A stretch of DNA of 64,000 bases from Mycocentrospora acerina (lineage: Eukaryota > Ascomycota > Dothideomycetes > Pleosporales): contig JAKUHH010000027.1 of NCBI GenBank assembly GCA_022701365.1, positions 62,001-126,000 of the forward strand, read 5' to 3'. Position numbers and translations under genes: made by a program. The notes below the pieces were generated by a model that saw only the letters and a list, made by a program, of their open reading frames with translations, was not told the DNA's origin and did no database searches. This document shows, piece after piece, positions 1-11,854 of the stretch (its first letter is position 1; every line of letters starts with the position of its first letter).

Positions 1-1379
1 CAGCATGTCCGCCTGGGGCAAACCCCGCCGAGTACATGTTACATGTAATTGGTGCAGCCCCAGGTGCACATACAAACCTTGATTGGCCCGCTATATGGCA
101 TCAAAGCGCTGAATATCGCGGGGTTCAGGATGAGCTCAACAGATTGTCTTCTGATCTTACATCTCAAGTTTTACATTCGGATGACAAAGACGCTGCCTCT
201 CTCGGTGAATTTGCGGCACCTTTGAGTTTGCAGTTCCGTGAGGTGGGATTACGTGTCTTTCAGCAATATTGGCGGAGCCCGACATACCTTTATTCAAAGG
301 CTTTCCTTTCCTGTGGTGCGGTGAGTGATTTTATTGAACAGCCGGCTTGGATTCAGACAGAACATCTACTAACTATTTTCCATTTAGGCTCTTTTCATCG
401 GACTTTCGTTCCTCAACATCAAGAATACCCAGGGAGGACTTCAAAATCAGTTATTTGGCGTTTTCATCTTCCTAACGGTCTTTAGTCAACTTGTTGACCA
501 GATTTTGCCAGTATTCGTCTCGCAACGCACCATGTATGAAGCTCGGGAGCGCCCCTCCAAGGCTTACTCCTGGGCAATATTTCTGAGTACAAACATGCTC
601 GTAGAGGCATTTTGGAACACTGTAGGTTTAAGACTCACCGCAAACCTTATTACATTAACTAATCTATATGGCTAGATTATGGGTGTTTTCAGCTTCATCT
701 TGTGGTATTTCCCTATAGGCCTTTACCGAAACGCCCGCCAGACCGGAGCTGAGCATTCTCGCGGCACTACAGTCTTTCTCTTTGTTTGGATGTTTTTCGT
801 CCTTTCGAGTAGCTTTGCCCACTTCGTGATGGCTGGCTTGGAGAATTATGACATAGCCGGTGCCATTGTCGGTCTACTAACCATCATGATGTTCGCATTC
901 TGCGGGTAAGTTGTTTCAGGAAAACTAAGAAATATGTTTTACTTACTAATCTTATCGGCAGAATTCTTGCTGGCCCCAAATCTCTTCCTCGATTTTGGAT
1001 CTTCATGTATCGCGTCAATCCATTTACGTATTTTGTAGAAGGTTTCTTGGGCACTGCCTTGGCGAATGCGTCCGCATCCTGCGCCTCAAATGAGTTCGTC
1101 TTATTCAATGCACCAAGTGGTAGTACTTGCGGCGAGTACATTCAACCATATATCGGCGTAGCTGGTGGCTTTGTCGCTAATCCCCAGGACTCAAGGAGTT
1201 GCCGATTTTGCCCAATTTCCGAGACCAATGCGTTCTTGAAAGCGGTAAATATCAACTTCGCCAATCGTTGGCGCAACTTCGGCATCATGTGGGCGTTTGT
1301 TATCTTCAATGTTGTCGCCGCGTTTTTCTTGTACTGGTTAGCCCGGGTACCCAAGAAGTCGAAAGTGAAGAAGGAGTGA
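1..1379 (+). CDS. PDR/CDR-type ABC transporter, 3' end (partial)
   Basis: This is the C-terminal end of a full-size pleiotropic-drug-resistance (ABCG) efflux pump, truncated at the window edge. Exons I read: 1-320, 388-621, 676-905 and 962-1379, with GT-AG introns of 67, 54 and 56 nt that keep frame. The first visible residues, NPAEYMLHVIGAAPG, are the conserved segment after the second nucleotide-binding domain. Then comes the second transmembrane domain: FREVGLRVFQQYWRSP before TM7, an ALFIGLSFLN-type loop, YEARERPSKAYSW, and the late PDR signature FWIFMYRVNPFTYFVEG followed by the Cys-containing extracellular loop (CASNEF, TCGEYI, CRFCPIS) and a last TM helix ending in a Lys-rich tail. Such pumps export azoles, plant defence compounds or the fungus's own metabolites from the plasma membrane. 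The substrate cannot be told from this fragment. Confidence 0.9.
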
Positions 1380-4300
1380 TGAGTAAAATTCTATCCCCGC
1401 AGGCTATGGAGTCTCGATTTCCCGCAGGGAACGCTTAAAGATCTAAATATGTTCTAACTTGTAATTTATAATATTCGCTTTATAGTTTTAATGTAAACTT
1501 GTATTTCTTGACAGGGTCATGTCACTCTATGACGATTATCGAGAAGAAACTCAACTGGCCATCTAGACATGCAAGGAAGCTTTTTATCAGAATAATGATA
1601 CAGCTTCTTCATGATTCATGAAGAGGTTTCATTTGCTTGTTTCATTGAAAACCCATCCTTGAAACTACGGCAAGACCTTTGTTTCTAAAGTTCATCGGTT
1701 GACTCAAAGCTCTAGTCGTCTTTCTAGTAGAGATAAATTCAGTCGCTGAATCGACTTTATCAAGTTCTTCTTACAACTAGGCTAAGTACTCATCATCGAA
1801 ACCAATTCCTCAAAGCTTCTCATTGATACTAGTTTGAATTTGCCAGCCATTTGAAAGCATTGTGATGGCTGCAAGCTTGAGAACAGCACTGAGAAAGTGA
1901 AACTGGCTAGAGATACGATATTCGCAATACTTGGGCGCGCTCGTAAGTCTTCGAATTATCTTAGTAGATCTTATGATCAGGTCTTTCAAGGTTCAATTTG
2001 TTATTTTGACATTTTAAAAGTGACATTGAGGCAGCTGCTGACTACAGCAAATCAAACCGAAAAAATATATCCAACAATTTCGGAAGGTATGAGACTCCCG
2101 ATGAGATGAGAAGACGAATTCTACATAAAGGCACATCATGTTCCTTTCTACCTTTTTGTGGCTAACATAATTTTCGTTGACATTGACATAGTTATTCGAC
2201 AGAAAAACTCCAGTCCAATAACTTCATCGTAATTCAGAAATCTTGATTTGAAAAATTGCTGTGATGTTGCCTATCAATATTTAGAAATTAAATTAATATT
2301 ATTTGCCAATGATCAGATTACTGTGATGAATATATTTAGCTGGCATCATGCATGACCAATGAGAAGAAAATTGAAACGGAAAAGCCAAGTCAAGCAAGGA
2401 CCTCTCCCTTTTTTATGAACCGACTAATTGTGAGCGTAGACTCACAGATCTCAGCAGTTAGTTACAAGTTCAATGAAATCCAAGTAATGTCCGAAATGCC
2501 GACTTCGACGCTCAACGCACGGCTGTCGCGGGCTCCGTGTTATCTAAGTCACCGCAGCTGATAAGATGTAGTCAGATTGAAAATCACTCCTTCTGTAGTC
2601 CAGCTCGCCCACGTTCCGAACAATCAGCGTCCAAACGCCACAAGAAGATTGGAAATATTGAAGTATTATACAATTCACGATCGGGAATCATTCATACGCT
2701 CTCCTAATTCCTTCTTTGTGCACCATTTATTTTCCATCTGGAAGCCAAGTTTGACTTGCAGTCTTTGCTTCTTGTTGCACCCATAGGCTTTTCATACAAG
2801 TCATCTGGTGAGTTCGCAGTAGTAGCTCAAATTACCAATGACCTAGAACTTGAATCATAACGTTTCAGTTCATCACCAACTGTAGAAAGAGGTTGTTCGA
2901 TGATTAATTTACGCTTCAACTATGGCTACTCACCGCCAATGGGCTGTGAACCAGGTCGGCCATCAGTGAGGTTGTCTATACTGGTACGGAGTTAGACTAT
3001 GGTTTTACGCGCTTCCTTAAAGTTAGCCTTAGGATTAACCCGCATCGCACATGATCTATTAGAAAATGTCATCAATTTTCCAGAGTACCAGATGAGTGAG
3101 TAGTAAACTACGAAACTGATGTAGGCGGAGGAGGCGTGATCATGACGTAGTCACTGCTCCTTATAAAGACATAATTCGTCAGGAAGTGGTTCAATCTGAG
3201 GGTATATAATGTCCTATCTTATGGTCTATCAGATGATAGATCAAAATACCTTTTCAGCTTGTATGGCGTAATGGGATAGAGCCGTATCCTGATATAAGTA
3301 GAGTATGATGAATCGTTGATTGAGAATTCATTCTATTTTTCTTCTCACCAATTGCCGAATATTGATATAGAACAAGGCTCATGCATATCTAGAAGTTGAA
3401 ACACTTATCAAACCAGTTCACATTAGGCTATACTCGAAAGGCCATTGAACATCGCGGCAAAAGCTGCTCGGATAGCATATTTTCTGGGCTTGATGGTGTT
3501 GAGCATAGTAATTGGACTGCACTCCATAGTCAATGCAAGCACTGCCAATCTCGAACGTGGTTTAGTATTCTTAGCGGGGGCTAGCCTGTCAGATTGTTAC
3601 AGATGTGATATTATCCAACCGAGTGTTTAGCCTATTCAGCCTGTACAAGCCTGCCCTGCAGACGTCATTCCATGCATCGGTAAGCGAATGCCATAGACGA
3701 AAAATATCTGGGAGCAGAGAATTGGGTTTCAATCAAGGAACAATTACCAATGGTGGCAATTGTTTGAGTTGGATATATCGAGAGTTTGGGATGAAGTATG
3801 CATGCATTGAGAATATTTATTTCACAACGCCGTTTCTGATGCGGGAAAATGCTTATGTAGTCACATATGGAGGGTCCAAAAGTGGTAGTGGTATAAGATA
3901 ACGACTTACCCATTGTTTGCCAAGAACATTCACAGCAGTCTATCAGTAAATCTGTAGTCGACACCATTCCTGCCTCACAATGTCGCCTCATCAGGCATAT
4001 TACCTTTAGCCTGTACTCTTCTAATATTGTTTCTGATGATACTAGAGCGTACGACTTGGCGCGACACTTTAGGTAGCATATCACGCCTTGCTAGCGTTTG
4101 ATCTGCACACTGTGTAATTTGCGCTTGTCCTTGCAACACATCTACGAGATTTTTTCGCCCATGTACTGTAGTAATCACCTGTCTCAGTCTGACAGGCGGG
4201 CGCTAAGGCGTGTCATTTTCCTGACAGGACTGTTTTGGATGACCTCCCAGGTTTCGGCATCCACGCTTTTGGTTAGCGCATGGAGGCAGTATGACCAAAA

Positions 4301-4530
4301 GAGACATACTGAATTGGAGACTCCGAATGTCTGTTAGCAGCGATAGATCGAAAGTATATAAGATCTGTAAGTTGCTCATCAATACACCAGTATCACAAGT
4401 CAACGTCTAAACCACTACCATTACCTATTACCTACAGCCCGCTGGCCCGGTCTTCCACTACCTAATTCCGCTAATCAATTCACATCATCTTCACCAACAA
4501 CAGAACAATTTTCTTCGAACAACCTCCAAG
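1380..4530. other. AT-rich stretch without a supported gene
   Basis: About 3.1 kb, visibly more AT-rich than the flanking coding DNA. Only short ORFs occur. The least poor is 3445-3630 on the plus strand (61 aa, with one hydrophobic stretch), but its continuation is broken by stops and no family is recognisable. A TATA-like TATATAAG at about 4355-4362 probably serves the secreted-protein gene at 4531. The composition would suit old mutated repeat DNA, but I see no transposon ends or conserved transposase motifs. Confidence 0.5.
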
Positions 4531-4884
4531 ATGAAATTTGTCATTGCCACCATTCTTTCCCTCGCCGCCTTCGCTGCCGCCAGCCCGAGGCCCCAAAATA
4601 ACGGTCGTCCGGTTCCAACAGGCGCCTGCTGTGTTGCCGCCACGAGTTTAAAGCAAGATGTATGCAACGTCAACGGCCAAACTGGCCGATGTGTGCCTTC
4701 TGGAGCCAACAATTGTATGTATCCCGTATAAGACTGATTTGTTCATCTTTCGCTTGCTAATTGTATTCTAGGCGGCGGGCAGTTGACTTGCATCGAGGAT
4801 AATCGTTTGAAATGCGACAACAACACTCTGGAGCGAGGGAGACCACTTTGCAGGCTGGCCAGTGAGTTTGGTAAAATCAACTAG
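4531..4884 (+). CDS. small secreted cysteine-rich protein (candidate effector)
   Basis: Two exons, 4531-4714 and 4772-4884, are joined across a 57-nt GTATGT...TTCTAG intron, giving 98 aa. Residues 1-18 form a classic signal peptide (Lys-Phe start, hydrophobic core, small residues before the cut). The mature chain is about 80 aa with eight cysteines, the first two adjacent: CC, C, C, C, C, C, C. That spacing is not the hydrophobin pattern C-CC-C-C-CC-C. An even cysteine number suggests four disulfides. A TATA-like box lies about 170 nt upstream of the ATG, and a CT/CA-rich leader follows it. The protein resembles small secreted proteins I associate with Pleosporales, but no domain name is secure. 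The isolated position next to AT-rich DNA suits an effector-type gene; this is inference. A GTGAGT near the 3' end (4863) could be an alternative donor that would change the last residues. Confidence 0.75.
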
Positions 4885-5484
4885 GAAAAGACTTGGAGAT
4901 TGTAGTGTATGATATCGACTCATTAGAATAATGAGAAATCAATCTTGAGTGGAATAAAGTGTGGACAGACCTTGTGATAAATTTTGTGTAATCGGAGAAT
5001 TGGATGTAGAGAAAACTTTAACAATTTTTAGTTATTTGTTTGGTTATCACAACTACGTTACTTGCAGGTTATTTCGTGCTCTGGTTGTCGCCTGAACCAG
5101 AACGTGTGATGAGAGCGCTTTGTGATATTACTCGCAGCTAGACACCACATAGTCGCATCGCATGCCATCAAGTCTGATGTGCTAATACATCTGACAAATC
5201 TCTTACAGATTCCTACTCTTCAAAAATAACTTGGGGCTTTGTGTTATTTTTTTAGTTTGTTGTGTAGTTGTGCTACTGTCGTGATTGGCGTTCTAAATAC
5301 TAAGCCACAAGGCTGAGTCGTTCTTGGGGGTTTGCCTTAGTCCTTGTCCGTATCCGTGTCCGTTGCAACTGCACGTTCAACCGAACGGTCAGCAGAATAA
5401 GCAGAAACGAACATGATTGATAAATATCTTGGTGTACGACATGCGGTAGAATATTGAGAAGGTATTCAGCAAAGAACTGTTTAA
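4885..5484. other. intergenic, AT-rich, no gene seen
   Basis: A 600-bp spacer between the secreted Cys-rich protein and the beta-lactamase-like gene. No ORF of interest and no repeat stands out. It holds the 3' end region of one gene and the promoter of the next. Confidence 0.5.
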
Positions 5485-7176
5485 GTGCCTGACACGATGA
5501 TTTCGAATTCTTTTTCCATTCTTCTCTCTTTCATCTCTACTACCATCGCCTATTGCCCGCCCCCTGGCTCTCTTCTTCCGACACCAGTCCTATCACAGCC
5601 CGCAGACTTCAGCATTCCAGATTCGGTTTTCAGTCTGTTGCAGTGGCAGAACGAAACATCCTTTGCGATCAAGGCATCTATTGGGAACATTACTATTTTT
5701 CAACATGAGCACTCGGCGCCAGCCAGAAGAGTTGCGCAATCGCTCTACACAACAAAGTCCCGTTTTGGCAGCGTCACCAAAGTTTTCACAATGTTAGCTG
5801 TACTCTTGAGCAAAGAGAAGATCAGCCTTGAAGACTCGATTACAAAGTTCGTACCGGAGCTCAATCACGATGCCTGGGGCGAGGTGACCATTGCCCAACT
5901 TGCGAGCCACACAAGCGGGCTAGGCCGATTTGTAAGTTTTCTCGAAGCATTTTTTTACAACACCGTCTTTTCTGACACTCGGTGGTAGGGCTATGTTGGC
6001 GATTATGCTTTCAGGCCGACTGCAACGTCTGCTCTGGGCCTCCCAGTGATTAACAACACACTCCCAGGATGCGACCCCGCACCAGGAGGCCGCATTTGTA
6101 CTCGTGCAGAAGTCCTTGAGATGTTCAATAATGCCGCTTATATTCCTCATTCTCCTGGTTCAGGGCCGCTGTACTCCAATATCGGATACAATCTGCTTGG
6201 TATGGCGCTAGAGGGTGCGCACAACAAGAGCTCCGAAGAGGTCATCAGCGATTTGGTCATCAACCCGCTCGGTTTGAGCCAAACGTCGTTCAAGGTACCT
6301 CCGAACGATGGCGGTGCATTGTATCCCAAGACGGAAGCAGAAGCCAAAAGCTGGTTTGTCGCCGATTTTGGAAACCACAATCCCAATGGAGGTCTTTGGT
6401 CGACACCGGACAACATGTTGACGTTTCTCCAAGCCATTCTCAAGAACAAGCTTTTGACCAAAGCCGAGACAAGGCGGTGGCTGCAGCCAAGGGCAGTCTT
6501 GCCTTCATTGCATCAACTCGTCGGCGAATCTTGGGAAATTTTCAGGCCGACCGATATTGACGTTTCATTCCCTCGTCCCATCAATATATACACAAAAGCC
6601 GGAGGTGTGCCTGGATATGCTGCGTATGCGATCCTGATTCCGGAGCACGACATTGCGATCACGATCAATACGGCAGGTAATGCGGCTACCGCTGCGATCC
6701 AGGATCTGTTCCCGCTGATTGTCAAGCCGCTGGTCTCGTATGCAGATCAACTGGCGCAAGAACAGGCCACTGCAAAGTACGCAGGGACGTATAAAGGTGC
6801 TGGCTCCAACAACAGCATCACTCTGGCAATTGACGACGGTCCCGGAGTTGCAATTACTGCACTCACCCTCAATGATGTCGATGTTTTGAGAGCATTTGCT
6901 GCCCAGGCCAAGGTGTCCACTGATAATTTCAGTGCTCGTCTATACCCTACAGATTCTGACTCGTTGGGGTCAGGTCAGGAGAGTTGGAGAATGTTGCTTG
7001 ACCAAAAGGTGAGGGACAATGGATTTGCGGATCAACTCTGCGCGAGTTGGAACTGGGGAGACTTTGCTCGGTATGTTAGGGAGCCTCTAGATACATTTTC
7101 GTTTGATCTCAGCGGGGGGAGGGCGACGAGCGTGGAGTTGTTGGGGTGGCGGGCCAAACTCGAGAAAGCAGCATAG
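5485..7176 (+). CDS. secreted beta-lactamase/transpeptidase-like serine hydrolase
   Basis: Exons 5485-5931 and 5989-7176, joined across a 57-nt GTAAGT...GGTAG intron, give 544 aa. The start may be Met1 or Met5; either leaves an N-terminal hydrophobic signal peptide (about residues 5-23). The class C beta-lactamase/DD-peptidase fold (PF00144) is shown by the SxxK nucleophile motif S96-V-T-K99 in FGSVTKVF, by LASHTSGLGRF, and by the second catalytic motif Y211-S-N213 in LYSNIGYNLLG. A beta-sandwich-like C-terminal region of about 130 residues follows, of the type found in fungal ARB_00930-like proteins. Fungal members are extracellular or vacuolar esterases/peptidases of mostly unknown substrate; some act on lactone or D-amino-acid compounds. 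The third motif (HxG/KTG) is not obvious; KAGGVPGY near residue 373 may fill it. No linked biosynthetic genes tell its substrate. Confidence 0.88.
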
Positions 7177-8174
7177 AAGACTATGATTCGTGAAAGCGAA
7201 GAAGAGACAGACAGACTTGCTATTCCTAGACAAACCCTCAGTATCTATTCGTTCTTGCATGCATGTGAGACGAGGACAAAAGACCATCCGCGGCGCAAAA
7301 AGGCCCGATCTTGGCTTTTCCTTGTCTGTCACTATCAGCGCTAGGCCGTTGCAAGGCGTCACAGGGGCAAGCACGACACAAACAAGGCAACTGACACGCG
7401 GCTTAGTCCCAGAGGAAAAGACGCAAGGATGGCGATAACGCTTTGCCAAACTCGAGCAAACTGACTGGCAGACACGGACAAACGCATGCTTCTCTCGATG
7501 CAGCCTATCTTTGCGCTGGCTGTGTTGTGGAAGAGGATTGTTCCCGTGGTTGCTCCGCGCGCTTGTCGCGAGCCACCGTCGTCCAGATCTGGCGCCGCTC
7601 GTCAGAACACGATGCTAGGAGACATGTTGAGATGGTCCAGTTCGTGGCGACAGAGTCACCAACCTGGCCACGCCAAGATAGGCGCGGGAGTGACATGTGC
7701 TTGTCAGCGACGATTTCTGGCGCGGTGCACAGAATTTGCCTCTAGCGGGCTTGGATCACGAGTGCCACTATCTTCCCAGACAAAGAAACCCGTGGCATGC
7801 ACGGAAGAAACACGTTGGCCATCCAATGACAGCATTGGAGACGGGAGGCTCTAGCGGAGGATCTGCGGAAGATCTGCGAGGTACCACGGTCGATCGTTGG
7901 TGCGCAGTCTGGGGCCAACGCTACAGCTCCTACGACTCGTGCATCTGGCGCGACAACTCATGGTCGCGCCAGTCAGACCACGCCCTCGGTGTCGTAGCGG
8001 GGCCTTGCCATCTCCCGTCAAAAGCTGGCCGTCTCCGTTGATGGGCTTGTGTTGGGTTTTCGGCCATGTTCCACGTGCGCACATCTCCGACTCTCGCGGT
8101 CCCTTTCACCACAACGACGGAACGCGACAAGCCCTGAACGTCGACGAGCGACTGCCCATGTGTTTCATACGACA
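7177..8174. other. intergenic, GC-richer, no supported gene
   Basis: A 1-kb spacer. Several ORFs up to about 120 codons overlap in different frames, none with a recognisable domain. I read them as chance ORFs in GC-rich DNA. The 3' part is the promoter and leader of the rhodopsin-domain gene. Confidence 0.5.
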
Positions 8175-9572
8175 ATGGACATCGAAACGTCCATTGTAGG
8201 CGCTCTCCTGAAGACATGTTTCCCGCCTTTTGCTAACGTTCCGCGCAGGCCGTGCAGTCGGTTCTGATCGCTCTGGCCTTCATCGTGACAGTCTTGCGGT
8301 GCTGGATCCGCATCTACATCGAGCGACGTGGTTTGATATTGCCCGATTACCTCGTATGGGGCGGCTGGGTCTGCGCAGCTGGCTGGTTCATCTGCTCCAT
8401 CAAAGCCCTCCGCCTACAGATCAACCATCCGTTGCAGGGAGTAGAACTTGAAACTGATTCTGTTGATTACCTAACGGTATGTGATATCATGCTCGAATCA
8501 ACAAAGTACAGAGAACAAAGGCTTACACATGCCATACTTGCAGACTGTCTTCGTTGCCAGCTACTTCTTCGATGTCGGGCTCTTCTTCCCCAAAGCATCC
8601 TTGATTGCCTTCTACTGGTGGTTGATCCCGCAGGGTCTACAGGGTCTCCGGATAGGCGTGTATACTTGCATGGGATTCTTAGCCGCTGCCTTAACTGCAA
8701 CCGTACTCACAGACACCTTGATTGCACCTCATATCTCGGACAATTGGTATGGCGCAACCCCCAGCCGGTAAAAAAAAAGAATCGTACGAGCTAACACATG
8801 TGGTGTGCCAGGTCTCTGGAAAATCAATTAAGTTCTGTTTGGAATTCATACACTGCCTTCCTAGTAGGTTGGATACTGAACATCTCCACCGATTTGATGC
8901 GTAAGTGTGCATTCCAAAACGTTCTCTAGAGCACCTGGCTGACTTGTCCTTCCAGTCTTCTGTTTCCCCTTCTTCCTCATCAGTCGCCTCAAGCTCCGCC
9001 AGCGCCAGAAGATTGGCCTAATTGGAGTCTTCTCCCTGGGCATCATCACCATGAGCATCAGCCTCGCCCGCTTCATCACATACACTGCGACTGATTTTGA
9101 CGTCGACGACGAATCTGGCAGTACGTCTCCCCTGTCGTGCATACGCAAAACCGCATCGACGCATACCACCTTTCCTTTCCCTCGCCCTCCACTCCACTCC
9201 CCCTGCACTAAAAAAAATAGCACTAACCCCCCACTCACAGACGCATGGTGTACCGCCGAAATCTGCACAGCAATCGTCGTCGTGTCGCTCCCCGCACTTA
9301 AGCCCCTCATCGTGCGCGCCTCGCCACCAAACACCACCAACAGGCGCAGCACCAACGGCTACGTCCACGCCGGATCAGACAAAATGTTCAGCCAGGAGGG
9401 AGTAAGCTCACGATCGCACATTCGAGGCGGCAAGATGGACGACGAGCTCGAGCTTGTTTTTCTGGAACGCAAGTCTAGCCCCACTGGCTCGATTAACCGG
9501 ATAGGCATAGAGGATCTGGGGGATAATGTAGTCATCACAACGAATGTTACTATTACGCGGGAGTCTGTGTAG
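8175..9572 (+). CDS. fungal rhodopsin-domain (Pth11-like) integral membrane protein
   Basis: Six exons: 8175-8195, 8249-8476, 8544-8746, 8812-8900, 8956-9120 and 9241-9572, giving 345 aa. The 21-nt first exon (MDIETSI) is supported by a perfect TGCTAAC branch point and CAG acceptor before 8249; all other junctions keep frame. The chain has the layout of the fungal rhodopsin domain (PF20684): a TM helix ending in RCWIRIYIERRG, the LPDYLVWGGW segment, FFDVGLFFPKASLIAFYW, a helix with WNSYTAFLVGWILNISTDLMLFCFPF, then RLKLRQRQKIGLIGVFSLG and ARFITYT. About seven TM segments are expected. A hydrophilic tail of about 90 residues follows. Unlike the Pth11 receptor proper, there is no N-terminal CFEM domain. 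Members sit in the plasma membrane and some sense surfaces or ligands during infection; most are uncharacterised. Confidence 0.87.
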
Positions 9573-9848
9573 ATTTTAATGTCAGGTAAGTAGCGGAGTT
9601 AAAAGGAAAATGTCATAATTTTTAACGATTACGATTATGATTATATTAGAGTTGCACAGCACATTTTTTTCCCCCAAGTTCCTCGGCTTGTTTGTCGCAG
9701 TCTATTGCTGGCTTCTACTCGTGTTAAAAGTGCGTTTTTCGCCGTCCGAACGGTGACAGCCGTCCCCATTTAATAGCCTGGTCTTTACTACGAGATAAAC
9801 TTTGCATCATCATCAATCACCAACATGATTCAAGTAGATACTTTGTTC

Positions 9849-9903
<55 letters not shown>

Positions 9904-10981
9904 NNNNNNNNNNNNNNNNNNNNNNNNNNNNNNNNNNNNNNNNNNNNNNNNNNNNNNNNNNNNNNNNNNNNNNNNNNNNNNNNNNNNNNNNNNNNNNNNN
10001 NNNNNNNNNNNNNNNNNNNNNNNNNNNNNNNNNNNNNNNNNNNNNNNNNNNNNNNCCCCCCCCCCCCCCCCTCCCCCAGTCCACCGCTCTCTCCTCACAT
10101 ACCAAGTCCACACAATCCACACATCTAACACCAGAAACAGCCACAAAGTATGTCCGTAGATCCACAATATTAGCCTCCTTCTCGTTTACAAAAAGTTTCA
10201 CTACTAGCACCAACTCACTTTCTCACACATTCACAAAAAGCAATATAGCTACGCCACGCCACGCCACGCCACGCCACGCCATAATACTACCTATCAAGAG
10301 CAGTCAGTGTGTGACGTCACTTGCATCACCGCCAGGTAAAAATTAAATTCAGTTAGTTATGCAGTAAAGTTCCGCCCCAGTGAGCTGCAATAAATTCGGT
10401 CATAGAATATCTTTGGGGCCATGGATTATTAATTAATTAATTTTTTACCGACAAACGACTAGGTAGCTGGGGAAGTTGTGGAAAAAAATCTCAAGTATGT
10501 TTATTCAGTCTTACTTTTTTTTTCTTCTTCTTCTCCTGTTGAGGCTACGCAGGAGTGGTGCATTGGAACTTTTGTAGGGGACTTTGCGGCAGGGCATGAG
10601 GTGAGGTGAGGTGAGGTGAGTAGTTGCAATTCTTTTTGTACTTTGTGGGTGATTTGCTTTTTGGAGAATAATACGCTCGTCTGCGGGTATACGCTATATG
10701 GGACGAAGTGTGAGTGTGGGAAGTGACGTGATGTTGAGTGTGGGTTCAAGATGATGTCTTGTTCGGCCATGTATCATCAGCACTGCATGTACATCATCCA
10801 TTGCTATAAAACGCTTCAATGAGATTGTAACATTGTCTAAACTTTGCATGCTTCCTGGATCACGTTATTTAGTAAAGTTTGACTTTGTGATGGATGCGCA
10901 GCGCTGGAAAAAAAAAGAGTGCTATTTAATTACAACATTTATCCCAGCTTTGTGGTCAGAGCGCCATGCCAGGCCAACTCT
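9573..10981. other. intergenic region around the assembly gap
   Basis: Apart from the gap and poly-C tract, this 1.4 kb holds short tandem repeats: six ACGCC units at 10251-10280, GTGAG units at about 10598-10620, and an AT palindromic run TTAATTAATTAATTAA near 10430. An 89-codon minus-strand ORF at 10501-10770 has no recognisable domain and includes low-complexity sequence. Confidence 0.5.
9852..10071. other. poly-C tract and assembly gap
   Basis: C homopolymer from about 9852 to 9903, then 152 N (9904-10055), then about 16 more C. The scaffold was joined across a homopolymer, so its true length and content are unknown. ORFs that run through it on the minus strand as poly-Gly are artefacts. 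Confidence 0.97.
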
Positions 10982-11854
10982 TTATAGCTCGCTCTTGATG
11001 TCGTAATCTGATATGCCCAGCTGCCTCTTCTGATACTCCAAAATACCGTAGATGAATTTGGGCTGGATGTTGATAAATCCAATAATGTGGAGTACAAACA
11101 TCAACAGTACACCGAACAAGACACCCAATGCAACGGCGTCCTGCTGTTTGCGCACTTTGCGGAGCCAGGCTTTTGTGTCTTCGACAGCCAGGTTTTCATC
11201 TATGGACCGGCGTGCAGACATCAATCCAGGGAGACCGTCGAGGGACCGAAGGTTGTTGTTCAGTTGGTAGTCGGCGAGTTCCTGCTTCTCAAGCTTCTTG
11301 CGCGACCAGACCTCGAGCGTGTCACGAGACTTGTGGGAGTCGTCGGCAGAGGCTGAATGGTCATGATGAGCAAAGGCAGTTGCATCACCAACCGTGTGGC
11401 CATCACTATCGATTGGAGGGAGGGAGAATCCACAGCTCGTCTGTACACTTTTGATCTTAAACACGATAATGGCCCGTGCACCGGTGAAGTCAACTTCATC
11501 GCCGTTTTCCGTCGCCATCTTCGCACGCAGCTCCTGATAATACTGATCCCATTTCTCAACCACACGGCCTGTGCAGAATAGCCTCAAGACCTTGGGGGAT
11601 GAACCAAAGGAGCAGAACATGAGCGTGGCACGCCCATTCTCATAAATGTGCGAGATGGTCTCGCAGCCGCTGCCTGTAGCGTCGAGGTAGGCGACCGTGT
11701 TGGGACCAAGAATGGAAAAAGTTCGCGAAGGGTGAGCCTTGGGCGAAACGTTGATGTGGGCGCCAGCCAAGGGTGCGCTGGCAACGAAGAATAGCGGTTG
11801 CGTGGTGATGAATTCAATGTCGTTCTCGTTCAAGGAGTCGTGAAACTTGCCCAT
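10982..11854 (-). CDS. pyridoxamine 5'-phosphate oxidase-like FMN-binding split-barrel protein with C-terminal TM
   Basis: Single-exon gene of 290 aa. I chose the ATG at 11854 (MGKFHDSLNENDIEFI) because the family begins just there; an in-frame ATG at 12028 would add 58 residues of uncharacteristic sequence. Motifs of the PNPOx-like split barrel: an N-terminal FITTQPLFFVASAPL strand pair, HINVSPKAHPSRTF, YLDATGSGCETISHIYENGRATLMFCSF and LRLFCTGRVV. In the family these frame the FMN pocket. A hydrophobic segment near residues 240-262 (ALGVLFGVLLMFVLHIIGF) predicts one C-terminal membrane anchor. Fungal members are widespread and uncharacterised; flavin or heme-linked redox work is inferred from the fold only. 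It is transcribed away from the PPR gene, sharing a 711-bp upstream region. Confidence 0.87.
   Translation of the reverse strand: MGKFHDSLNENDIEFITTQPLFFVASAPLAGAHINVSPKAHPSRTFSILGPNTVAYLDATGSGCETISHIYENGRATLMFCSFGSSPKVLRLFCTGRVVEKWDQYYQELRAKMATENGDEVDFTGARAIIVFKIKSVQTSCGFSLPPIDSDGHTVGDATAFAHHDHSASADDSHKSRDTLEVWSRKKLEKQELADYQLNNNLRSLDGLPGLMSARRSIDENLAVEDTKAWLRKVRKQQDAVALGVLFGVLLMFVLHIIGFINIQPKFIYGILEYQKRQLGISDYDIKSEL

Noticed and set aside
9817..10213. Two minus-strand ORFs with poly-Gly through the gap
   Set aside because: They exist only because C runs and N were translated.
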